NCBI GenBank assembly: GCA_963922205.1
Contig: CAWUHX010000248.1
Coordinates: 422,665-486,664, forward strand
DNA: 64,000 nt
Source of the DNA: Romanomermis culicivorax
Taxonomy: Eukaryota; Nematoda; Enoplea; Mermithida; Mermithidae
Direction of reading: 5' to 3'
Numbering within the stretch: position 1 is the stretch's first letter; each line of letters opens with the position of its first letter. Below the pieces are notes generated by a model. That model was given only the letters and a program-made list of their open reading frames with translations, made no database searches and had not been told where the DNA came from. The position numbers and the translations under genes are program-made. Shown piece after piece: positions 11,124 to 24,400 of this stretch.

Positions 11124-14100
11124 GTGATTCACAAACTGTTTGATTGAGAAATAAAGGCAATCACATAAAATCGTTTTATAACAAAGACCCCCTTTCTCTA
11201 GACGCTTTTAAATAGCCTGCCTCATCAATCCAATCAAAACCTTAGTTTCAAAATTCTTTTGAGCTGAAAAAGCTCTTCTGGGCTTTCTTGTTCATAACCT
11301 CCAGTATTCAATAGATGACCAGACTGCAGCATTTCAGATTTGAGGACATATTTTAGTGACTCCTACTCTCAACATGACCTGAAATCAGATAAATCATGGA
11401 TTTATCATGAAATACAAAGACCTGAAGTTGAGCTGCTTCTCTAGCATATGTGATTCACAGCTTGGTTGATTCAGAAAAAAACTTTGTGGCATTAAATCAT
11501 TTTTCAACACATCCCCAATTCTCTAGCAACTCTGAGATAGTCTGGCTTATCAATCCAATTAAACCTCAGTCTCAATGTTCTTGTGCAGTCAAAAAGCTCA
11601 TCTTGGTATTCTTATTTTTACTCTTCTGTATTCAATAGATGACAAAACTGTAGAATCTCAGATTTGGAAAAATATTTTTGATATTACTTTTGTTTACAGG
11701 GCCTGAAATCAAATAAAGCTTTAACTTAGTCTGTAAGACAGTGTCCTGTAGTGGGACTGTGTCTCTGGCTATTGTGATTCACATACTGTTTGATTGAGAA
11801 ATAAATGCAATCACATAAAATCGTTTTATAACAAAGGCCCCCTTTCTCTAGACAATTTTAAATAGCCTGCCTCATCAATCCAATAAAAACCTTAGTTTCA
11901 AAATTCTTTTGAGCTGAAAAAGCTCTTCTGGGCTTTCTTGTTCATAACCTCCAGTATTCAATAGATGACCAGACTGCAGCATTTCAGATTTGAGGACATA
12001 TTTTAGTGACTCCTACTCTCAACATGACCTGAAATCAGATAAATCATGGATTTATCATGAAATACAAAGACCTGAAGTTGAGCTGCTTCTCTAGCATATG
12101 TGATTCACAGCTTGGTTGATTCAGAAAAAAAACTTTGTGGCATTAAATCATTTTTCAACACATCCCCAATTCTCTAGCAACTCTGAGATAGTCTGGCTTA
12201 TCAATCCAATTAAACTTTAGTGTCAATGTTCTTGTGCAGTCAAAAAGCTCATCTTGGTATTCTTATTCATGCTCTTCTGTATTCAATAGATGACAAAACT
12301 GTAGAATTTCAGATTTTAAAAAATTTTTTAATTATTACTTTTGTTTACAGGGGGTTAAATCAAATAAAGCTTGAGCTTAGTCTGTAAGACAGTGTCCTGT
12401 AGTGGGACTGTGTCTCTGGCTATTGTGATTCACAAACTGTTTGATTGAGAAATAAAGGCAATCACATAAAATCGTTTTATAACAAAGACCCCCTTTCTCT
12501 AGACGCTTTTAAATAGCCTGCCTCATCAATCCAATAAAAACCTTAGTTTCAAAATTCTTTTGAGCTGAAAAAGCTCTTCTGGGCTTTCTTGTTCATAACC
12601 TCCAGTATTCAATAGATGACCAGACTGCAGCATTTCAGATTTGAGGACATATTTTAGTGACTCCTACTCTCAACATGACCCAAAATCAGATAAATCATGG
12701 ATTTATCATGAAATACAAAGACCTGAAGTTGAGCTGCTTCTCTAGCATATGTGATTCACAGCTTGGTTGATTCAGAAAAAACTTTGTGGCATTAAATCAT
12801 TTTTCAACACATCCCCAATTCTCTAGCAACTCTGAGATAGTCTGGCTTATCAATCCAATTAAACTTTAGTCTCAATGTTCTTGTGCAGTCAAAAAGCTCA
12901 TCTTGGTATTCTTATTTTTACTCTTCTGTATTTAATAGATGACAAAACTGTAGAATCTCAGATTTGGAAAAATATTTTTTATATTACTTTTGTTTACAGG
13001 GCCTGAAATCAAATAAAGCTTTAACTTAGTCTGTAAGACAGTGTCCTGTAGTGGGACTGTGTCTCTGGCTATTGTGATTCACATACTGTTTGATTGAGAA
13101 ATAAAGGCAATCACATAAAATCGTTTTATAACAAAGACCCCCTTTCTCTAGACGCTTTTAAATAGCCTGCCTCATCAATCCAATCAAAACCTTAGTTTCA
13201 AAGTTCTTTTGAGGTCGAATAGCTCTTCTGGGCTTTCTTGTTCATAACTTCTTGTATTCAATAGATGACCAGACTGCAGCATTTCAGATTTGAGGACATA
13301 TTTTAGTGACTCCTACTCTCAACATGACCCCAAATCAGATAAATCATGGATTATGTGATTCACAGCGTGGTTGATTCAGAAAAAAACTTTGTGGCATTAA
13401 ATCATTTTTCAACACATCCCCAATTCTCTAGCAACTCTGAGATAGTCTGGCTTATCAATCCAATTAAACTTTAGTGTCAATGTTCTTGTGCAGTCAAAAA
13501 GCTCATCTTGGTATTCTTATTCGTGCTCTTCTGTATTCAATAGATGACAAAACTGTAGAATTTCAGATTTGGAAAAATATTTTAATTATTACTTTTGTTT
13601 ACAGGGGGTTAAATCAAATAAAGCTTGAGCTTAGTCTGTAAGACAGTGTCCTGTAGTGGGACTGTGTCTCTGGCTATTGTGATTCACAAACTGTTTGATT
13701 GAGAAATAAAGGCAATCACATAAAATCGTTTTATAACAAAGGCCCCCTTTCTCTAGACACTTTTAAATAGCCTGCCTCATCAATCCAATCAAAACCTTAG
13801 TTTCAAAATTCTTTTGAGCTGAAAAAGCTCTTCTGGGCTTTCTTGTTCATAACCTCCAGTATTCAATAGATGACCAGACTGCAGCATTTCAGATTTGAGG
13901 ACATATTTTAGTGACTCCTACTCTCAACATGACCTGAAATCAGATAAATCATGGATTTATCATGAAATACAAAGACCTGAAGTTGAGCTGCTTCTCTAGC
14001 ATATGTGATTCACAGCTTGGTTGATTCAGAAAAAAAACTTTGTGGCATTAAATCATTTTTCAACACATCCCCAATTCTCTAGCAACTCTGAGATAGTCTG

Positions 14101-15294
14101 GCTTATCAATCCAATTAAACCTCAGTCTCAATGTTCTTGTGCAGTCAAAAAGCTCATCTTGGTATTCTTATTTTTACTCTTCTGTATTCAATAGATGACA
14201 AAACTGTAGAATCTCAGATTTGGAAAAATATTTCTGATATTACTTTTGTTTACAGGGCCTGAAATCAAATAAAGCTTTAACTTAGTCTGTAAGACAGTGT
14301 CCTGTAGTGGGACTGTGTCTCTGGCTATTGTGATTCACATACTGTTTGATTGAGAAATAAAGGCAATCACATAAAATCGTTTTATAACAAAGGCCCCCTT
14401 TCTCTAGACACTTTTAAATAGCCTGCCTCATCAATCCAATCAAAACCTTAGTTTCAAAATTCTTTTGAGCTGAAAAAGCTCTTCTGGGCTTTCTTGTTCA
14501 TAACCTCCTGTATTCAATAGATGACCAGACTGCAGCATTTCAGATTTGAGGACATATTTTAGTGACTCCTACTCTCAACATGACCCGAAATCAGATAAAT
14601 CATGGATTTATCATGAAATACAAAGACCTGAAGTTGAGCTGCTTCTCTAGCATATGTGATTCACAGCTTGGTTGATTCAGAAAAAAACTTTGTGGCATTA
14701 AATCATTTTTCAACACATCCCCAATTCTCTAGCAACTCTGAGATAGTCTGGCTTATCAATCCAATTAAACCTTAGTCTCAATGTTCTTGTGCAGTCAAAA
14801 AGCTCATCTTGGTATTCTTATTCTTACTCTTCTGTATTCAATAGATGACAAAACTGTAGAATCTCTGATTTGGAAAAATATTTTTGATATTACTTTTGTT
14901 TACAGGGCCTGAAATCAAATAAAGCTTTAACTTAGTCTGTAAGACAGTGTCCTGTAGTGGGACTGTGTCTCTGGCTATTGTGATTCACATACTGTTTGAT
15001 TGAGAAATAAAGGCAATCACATAAAATCGTTTTATAACAAAGGCCCCCTTTCTCTAGACACTTTTAAATAGCCTGCCTCATCAATCCAATCAAAACCTTA
15101 GTTTCAAAATTCTTTTGAGCTGAAAAAGCTCTTCTGGGCTTTCTTGTTCATAACTTCCTGTATTCAATAGATGACCAGACTGCAGCATTTCAGATTTGAG
15201 GACATATTTTAGTGACTCCTACTCTCAACATGACCCGAAATCAGATAAATCATGGATTTATCATGAAATACAAAGACCTGAAGTTGAGCTGCTT

Positions 15295-15460
15295 CTCTAG
15301 CATATGTGATTCACAGCGTGGTTGATTCAGAAAAAAAACTTTGTGGCATTAAATCATTTTTCAACACTTCAGCAATTCTCTAGCATATGTGATTCACAGC
15401 GTGGTTGATTCAGAAAAAAACTTTGTGGCATTAAATCATTTTTCAACACATCCCCAATTC
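15295..15460 (+). repeat. 83-bp internal duplication in one satellite unit
   Basis: The block starting CTCTAGCATATGTGATTCAC at 15295 is repeated at 15378, lengthening this unit from 650 to 733 bp. The join falls at a TTCTCTAGCA-type sequence that normally occurs at both ends of this 83-bp interval, so misaligned exchange between the two sites explains it. Confidence 0.88.
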
Positions 15461-18400
15461 TCTAGCAACTCTGAGATAGTCTGGCTTATCAATCCAATTA
15501 AACCCTAGTCTCAATGTTCTTGTGCAGTCAAAAAGCTCATCTTGGTATTCTTATTCTTACTCTTCTGTATTCAATAGATGACAAAACTGTAGAATCTCTG
15601 ATTTGGAAAAATATTTTTAATATTACTTTTGTTTACAGGGCCTGAAATCAAATAAAGCTTTAACTTAGTCTGTAAGACAGTGTCCTGTAGTGGGACTGTG
15701 TCTCTGGCTATTGTGATTCACATACTGTTTGATTGAGAAATAAAGGCAATCACATAAAATCGTTTTATAACAAAGTCCCCCTTTCTCTAGACACTTTTAA
15801 ATAGCCTGCCTCATCAATCCAATCAAAACCTTAGTTTCAAAATTCTTTTGAGGTCGAATAGCTCTTCTGGGCTTTCTTGTTCATAACTTCCTGTATTCAA
15901 TAGATGACCAGACTGCAGCATTTCAGATTTGAGGACATATTTTAGTGACTCCTACTCTCAACATGACCCAAAATCAGATAAATCATGGATTTATCATGAA
16001 ATACAAAGACCTGAAGTTGAGCTGCTTCTCTAGCATATGTGATTCACAGCTTGGTTGATTCAGAAAAAAACTTTGTGGCATAAAATCATTTTTCAACACA
16101 TCCCCAATTCTCTAGCAACTCTGAGATAGTCTGGCTTATCAATCCAATTAAACCTCAGTCTCAATGTTCTTGTGCAGTCAAAAAGCTCATCTTGGTATTC
16201 TTATTTTTACTCTTCTGTATTTAATAGATGACAAAACTGTAGAATCTCAGATTTGGAAAAATATTTTTGATATTACTTTTGTTTACAGGGCCTGAAATCA
16301 AATAAAGCTTTAACTTAGTCTGTAAGACAGTGTCCTGTAGTGGGACTGTGTCTCTGGCTATTGTGATTCACATACTGTTTGATTGAGAAATAAACGCAAT
16401 CACATAAAATCGTTTTATAACAGAGGCCCCCTTTCTCTAGACACTTTTAAATAGCCTGCCTCATCAATCCAATCAAAACCTTAGTTTCAAAGTTCTTTTG
16501 AGGTCGAATAGCTCTTCTGGGCTTTCTTGTTCATAACCTCCTGTATTCAATAGATGACCAGACTGCAGCATTTCAGATTTGAGGACATATTTTAGTGACT
16601 CCTACTCTCAACATGACCCGAAATCAGATAAATCATGGATTTATCATGAAATACAAAGACCTGAAGTTGAGCTGCTTCTCTAGCATATGTGATTCACAGC
16701 TTGGTTGATTCAGAAAAAAACTTTGTGGCATTAAATCATTTTTCAACACATCCCCAATTCTCTAGCAACTCTGAGATAGTCTGGCTTATCAATCCAATTA
16801 AACCTCACTCTCAATGTTCTTGTGCAGTCAAAAAGCTCATCTTGGTATTCTTATTTTTACTCTTCTGTATTCAATAGATGACAAAACTGTAGAATCTCAG
16901 ATTTGGAAAAATATTTCTGATATTACTTTTGTTTACAGGGCCTGAAATCAAATAAAGCTTTAACTTAGTCTGTAAGACAGTGTCCTGTAGTGGGACTGTG
17001 TCTCTGGCTATTGTGATTCACATACTGTTTGATTGAGAAATAAAGGCAATCACATAAAATCGTTTTATAACAGAGGCCCCCTTTCTCTAGACACTTTTAA
17101 ATAGCCTGCCTCATCAATCCAATCAAAACCTTAGTTTCAAAATTCTTTTGAGCTGAAAAAGCTCTTCTGGGCTTTCTTGTTCATAACCTCCTGTATTCAA
17201 TAGATGACCAGACTGCAGCATTTCAGATTTGAGGACATATTTTAGTGACTCCTACTCTCAACATGACCCGAAATCAGATAAATCATGGATTTATCATGAA
17301 ATACAAAGACCTGAAGTTGAGCTGCTTCTCTAGCATATGTGATTCACAGCTTGGTTGATTCAGAAAAAAACTTTGTGGCATTAAATCATTTTTCAACACA
17401 TCCCCAATTCTCTAGCAACTCTGAGATAGTCTGGCTTTTCAATCCAATTAAACCTTAGTCTCAATGTTCTTGTGCAGTCAAAAAGCTCATCTTGGTATTC
17501 TTATTCTTACTCTTCTGTATTCAATAGATGACAAAACTGTAGAATCTCTGATTTGGAAAAATATTTTTAATATTACTTTTGTTTACAGGGCCTGAAATCA
17601 AATAAAGCTTTAACTTAGTCTGTAAGACAGTGTACTGTAGTGGGACTGTGTCTCTGGCTATTGTGATTCACATACTGTTTGATTGAGAAATAAAGGCAAT
17701 CACATAAAATCGTTTTATAACAAAGTCCCCCTTTCTCTAGACACTTTTAAATAGCCTGCCTCATCAATCCAATAAAAACCTTAGTTTCAAAATTCTTTTG
17801 AGCTGAAAAAGCTCTTCTGGGATTTCTTGTTCATAACCTCCTGTATTCAATAGATGACCAGACTGCAGCATTTCAGATTTGAGGACATATTTCAGTGACT
17901 CCTACTCTCAACATGACCCGAAATCAGATAAATCATGGATTTATCATGAAATACAAAGACCTGAAGTTGAGCTGCTTCTCTAGCATATGTGATTCACAGC
18001 TTGGTTGATTCAGAAAAAAACTTTGTGGCATTAAATCATTTTTCAACACATCCCCAATTCTCTAGCAACTCTGAGATAGTCTGGCTTATCAATCCAATTA
18101 AACTTTAGTGTCAATGTTCTTGTGCAGTCAAAAAGCTCATCTTGGTATTCTTATTCATGCTCTTCTGTATTCAATAGATGACAAAACTGTAGAATTTCAG
18201 ATTTTAAAAAATTTTTTAATTATTACTTTTGTTTACAGGGGGTTAAATCAAATAAAGCATGAGCTCAGTCTGTAAGACAGTGTCCTGTAGTGGGACTGTG
18301 TCTCTGGCTATTGTGATTCACAAACTGTTTGATTGAGAAATAAAGGCAATCACATAAAATCGTTTTATAACAAAGGCCCCCTTTCTCTAGACACTTTTAA

Positions 18401-21400
18401 ATAGCCTGCCTCATCAATCCAATCAAAACCTTAGTTTCAAAATTCTTTTGAGCTGAAAAAGCTCTTCTGGGATTTCTTATTCATAACTTCCTGTATTCAA
18501 TAGATGACCAGACTGCAGCATTTCAGATTTGAGGACATATTTTAGTGACTCCTACTCTCAACATGACCCGAAATCAGATAAATCATGGATTATGTGATTC
18601 ACAGCGTGGTTGATTCAGAAAAAAACTTTGTGGCATTAAATCATTTTTCAACACATCCCCAATTCTCTAGCAACTCTGAGATAGTCTGGCTTATCAATCC
18701 AATTAAACTTTAGTGTCAATGTTCTTGTGCAGTCAAAAAGCTCATCTTGGTATTCTTATTCATGCTCTTCTGTATTCAATAGATGACAAAACTGTAGAAT
18801 TTCAGATTTTAAAAAATTTTTTAATTATTACTTTTGTTTACAGGGGGTTAAATCAAATAAAGCTTGAGCTTAGTCTGTAAGACAGTGTCCTGTAGTGGGA
18901 CTGTGTCTCTGGCTATTGTGATTCACAAACTGTTTGATTGAGAAATAAAGGCAATCACATAAAATCGTTTTATAACAAAGACCCCCTTTCTCTAGACGCT
19001 TTTAAATAGCCTGCCTCATCAATCCAATAAAAACCTTAGTTTCAAAATTCTTTTGAGCTGAAAAAGCTCTTCTGGGCTTTCTTGTTCATAACCTCCTGTA
19101 TTCAATAGATGACCAGACTGCAGCATTTCAGATTTGAGGACATATTTTAGTGACTCCTACTCTCAACATGACCCAAAATCAGATAAATCATGGATTTATC
19201 ATGAAATACAAAGACCTGAAGTTGAGCTGCTTCTCTAGCATATGTGATTCACAGCTTGGTTGATTCAGAAAAAAACTTTGTGGCATTAAATCATTTTTCA
19301 ACACATCCCCAATTCTCTAGCAACTCTGAGATAGTCTGGCTTATCAATCCAATTAAACCTCAGTCTCAATGTTCTTGTGCAGTCAAAAAGCTCATCTTGG
19401 TATTCTTATTTTTACTCTTCTGTATTCAATAGATGACAAAACTGTAGAATCTCAGATTTGGAAAAATATTTTTGATATTACTTTTGTTTACAGGGCCTGA
19501 AATCAAATAAAGCTTTAACTTAGTCTGTAAGACAGTGTCCTGTAGTGGGACTGTGTCTCTGGCTATTGTGATTCACATACTGTTTGATTGAGAAATAAAG
19601 GCAATCACATAAAATCGTTTTATAACAAAGGCCCCCTTTCTCTAGACAATTTTAAATAGCCTGCCTCATCAATCCAATAAAAACCTTAGTTTCAAAATTC
19701 TTTTGAGCTGAAAAAGCTCTTCTGGGCTTTCTTGTTCATAACCTCCAGTATTCAATAGATGACCAGACTGCAGCATTTCAGATTTGAGGACATATTTTAG
19801 TGACTCCTACTCTCAACATGACCCAAAATCAGATAAATCATGGATTTATCATGAAATACAAAGACCTGAAGTTGAGCTGCTTCTCTAGCATATGTGATTC
19901 ACAGCTTGGTTGATTCAGAAAAAAACTTTGTGGCATTAAATCATTTTTCAACACATCCCCAATTCTCTAGCAACTCTGAGATAGTCTGGCTTATCAATCC
20001 AATTAAACCTCAGTCTCAATGTTCTTGTGCAGTCAAAAAGCTCATCTTGGTATTCTTATTTTTACTCTTCTGTATTCAATAGATGACAAAACTGTAGAAT
20101 CTCAGATTTGGAAAAATATTTTTGATATTACTTTTGTTTACAGGGCCTGAAATCAAATAAAGCTTTAACTTAGTCTGTAAGACAGTGTCCTGTAGTGGGA
20201 CTGTGTCTCTGGCTATTGTGATTCACATACTGTTTGATTGAGAAATAAAGGCAATCACATAAAATCGTTTTATAACAAAGGCCCCCTTTCTCTAGACACT
20301 TTTAAATAGCCTGCCTCATCAATCCAATAAAAACCTTAGTTTCAAAATTCTTTTGAGCTGAAAAAGCTCTTCTGGGATTTCTTGTTCATAACCTCCAGTA
20401 TTCAATAGATGACCAGACTGCAGCATTTCAGATTTGAGGACATATTTTAGTGACTCCTACTCTCAACATGACCCAAAATCAGATAAATCATGGATTTATC
20501 ATGAAATACAAAGACCTGAAGTTGAGCTGCTTCTCTAGCATATGTGATTCACAGCTTGGTTGATTCAGAAAAAAACTTTGTGGCATTAAATCATTTTTCA
20601 ACACATCCCCAATTCTCTAGCAACTCTGAGATAGTCTGGCTTATCAATCCAATTAAACCTTAGTCTCAATGTTCTTGTGCAGTCAAAAAGCTCATCTTGG
20701 TATTCTTATTCTTACTCTTCTGTATTCAATAGATGACAAAACTGTAGAATCTCTGATTTGGAAAAATATTTTTAATATTACTTTTGTTTACAGGGCCTGA
20801 AATCAAATAAAGCTTTAACTTAGTCTGTAAGACAGTGTCCTGTAGTGGGACTGTGTCTCTGGCTATTGTGATTCACATACTGTTTGATTGAGAAATAAAG
20901 GCAATCACATAAAATCGTTTTATAACAAAGTCCCCCTTTCTCTAGACACTTTTAAATAGCCTGCCTCATCAATCCAATAAAAACCTTAGTTTCAAAATTC
21001 TTTTGAGCTGAAAAAGCTCTTCTGGGATTTCTTGTTCATAACCTCCTGTATTCAATAGATGACCAGACTGCAGCATTTCAGATTTGAGGACATATTTTAG
21101 TGACTCCTACTCTCAACATGACCCGAAATCAGATAAATCATGGATTTATCATGAAATACAAAGACCTGAAGTTGAGCTGCTTCTCTAGCATATGTGATTC
21201 ACAGCTTGGTTGATTCAGAAAAAAACTTTGTGGCATTAAATCATTTTTCAACACATCCCCAATTCTCTAGCAACTCTGAGATAGTCTGGCTTATCAATCC
21301 AATTGAACCTTAGTCTCAATGTTCTTGTGCAGTCAAAAAGCTCATCTTGGTATTCTTATTCTTACTGTTCTGTATTCAATAGATGACAAAACTGTAGAAT

Positions 21401-24400
21401 TTCAGATTTGGAAAAATATTTTAATTATTACTTTTGTTTACAGGGCCTGAAATCAAATAAAGCTTGAGCTTAGTCTGTAAGACAGTGTCCTGTAGTGGGA
21501 CTGTGTCTCTGGCTATTGTGATTCACATACTGTTTGATTGAGAAATAAAGGCAATCACATAAAATCGTTTTATAACAAAGGCCCCCTTTCTCTAGACGCT
21601 TTTAAATAGCCTGCCTCATCAATCCAATCAAAACCTTAGTTTCAAAATTCTTTTGAGCTGAAAAAGCTCTTCTGGGCTTTCTTGTTCATAACCTCCAGTA
21701 TTCAATAGATGACCAGACTGCAGCATTTCAGATTTGAGGACATATTTTAGTGACTCCTACTCTCAACATGACCCAAAATCAGATAAATCATGGATTTATC
21801 ATGAAATACAAAGACCTGAAGTTGAGCTGCTTCTCTAGCATATGTGATTCACAGCTTGGTTGATTCAGAAAAAAACTTTGTGGCATTAAATCATTTTTCA
21901 ACACATCCCCAATTCTCTAGCAACTCTGAGATAGTCTGGCTTATCAATCCAATTAAACCTCAGTCTCAATGTTCTTGTGCAGTCAAAAAGCTCATCTTGG
22001 TATTCTTATTTTTACTCTTCTGTATTCAATAGATGACAAAACTGTAGAATCTCAGATTTGGAAAAATATTTTTGATATTACTTTTGTTTACAGGGCCTGA
22101 AATCAAATAAAGCTTTAACTTAGTCTGTAAGACAGTGTCCTGTAGTGGGACTGTGTCTCTGGCTATTGTGATTCACATACTGTTTGATTGAGAAATAAAG
22201 GCAATCACATAAAATCGTTTTATAACAAAGGCCCCCTTTCTCTAGACGCTTTTAAATAGCCTGCCTCATCAATCCAATAAAAACCTTAGTTTCAAAATTC
22301 TTTTGAGCTGAAAAAGCTCTTCTGGGCTTTCTTGTTCATAACCTCCAGTATTCAATAGATGACCAGACTGCAGCATTTCAGATTTGAGGACATATTTTAG
22401 TGACTCCTACTCTCAACATGACCCGAAATCAGATAAATCATGGATTTATCATGAAATACAAAGACCTGAAGTTGAGCTGCTTCTCTAGCATATGTGATTC
22501 ACAGCTTGGTTGATTCAGAAAAAAACTTTGTGGCATTAAATCATTTTTCAACACATCCCCAATTCTCTAGCAACTCTGAGATAGTCTGGCTTATCAATCC
22601 AATTAAACCTCAGTCTCAATGTTCTTGTGCAGTCAAAAAGCTCATCTTGGTATTCTTATTTTTACTCTTCTGTATTCAATAGATGACAAAACTGTAGAAT
22701 CTCAGATTTGGAAAAATATTTTTGATATTACTTTTGTTTACAGGGCCTGAAATCAAATAAAGCTTTAACTTAGTCTGTAAGACAGTGTCCTGTAGTGGGA
22801 CTGTGTCTCTGGCTATTGTGATTCACATACTGTTTGATTGAGAAATAAAGGCAATCACATAAAATCGTTTTATAACAAAGGCCCCCTTTCTCTAGACACT
22901 TTTAAATAGCCTGCCTCATCAATCCAATCAAAACCTTAGTTTCAAAATTCTTTTGAGCTGAAAAAGCTCTTCTGGGCTTTCTTGTTCATAACCTCCTGTA
23001 TTCAATAGATGACCAGACTGCAGCATTTCAGATTTGAGGACATATTTTAGTGACTCCTACTCTCAACATGACCCGAAATCAGATAAATCATGGATTTATC
23101 ATGAAATACAAAGACCTGAAGTTGAGCTGCTTCTCTAGCATATGTGATTCACAGCTTGGTTGATTCAGAAAAAAACTTTGTGGCATTAAATCATTTTTCA
23201 ACACATCCCCAATTCTCTAGCAACTCTGAGATAGTCTGGCTTATCAATCCAATTAAACCTCAGTCTCAATGTTCTTGTGCAGTCAAAAAGCTCATCTTGG
23301 TATTCTTATTTTTACTCTTCTGTATTCAATAGATGACAAAACTGTAGAATCTCAGATTTGGAAAAATATTTTTGATATTACTTTTGTTTACAGGGCCTGA
23401 AATCAAATAAAGCTTTAACTTAGTCTGTAAGACAGTGTCCTGTAGTGGGACTGTGTCTCTGGCTATTGTGATTCACATACTGTTTGATTGAGAAATAAAG
23501 GCAATCACATAAAATCGTTTTATAACAAAGTCCCCCTTTCTCTAGACACTTTTAAATAGCCTGCCTCATCAATCCAATCAAAACCTTAGTTTCAAAATTC
23601 TTTTGAGGTCGAATAGCTCTTCTGGGCTTTCTTGTTCATAACCTCCTGTATTCAATAGATGACCAGACTGCAGCATTTCAGATTTGAGGACATATTTTAG
23701 TGACTCCTACTCTCAACATGACCCGAAATCAGATAAATCATGGATTTATCATGAAATACAAAGACCTGAAGTTGAGCTGCTTCTCTAGCATATGTGATTC
23801 ACAGCTTGGTTGATTCAGAAAAAAACTTTGTGGCATTAAATCATTTTTCAACACATCCCCAATTCTCTAGCAACTCTGAGATAGTCTGGCTTATCAATCC
23901 AATTAAACCTTAGTCTCAATGTTCTTGTGCAGTCAAAAAGCTCATCTTGGTATTCTTATTCTTACTCTTCTGTATTCAATAGATGACAAAACTGTAGAAT
24001 CTCTGATTTGGAAAAATATTTTTAATATTACTTTTGTTTACAGGGCCTGAAATCAAATAAAGCTTTAACTTAGTCTGTAAGACAGTGTCCTGTAGTGGGA
24101 CTGTGTCTCTGGCTATTGTGATTCACATACTGTTTGATTGAGAAATAAAGGCAATCACATAAAATCGTTTTATAACAAAGTCCCCCTTTCTCTAGACACT
24201 TTTAAATAGCCTGCCTCATCAATCCAATCAAAACCTTAGTTTCAAAATTCTTTTGAGCTGAAAAAGCTCTTCTGGGCTTTCTTGTTCATAACCTCCTGTA
24301 TTCAATAGATGACCAGACTGCAGCATTTCAGATTTGAGGACATATTTTAGTGACTCCTACTCTCAACATGACCCAAAATCAGATAAATCATGGATTTATC

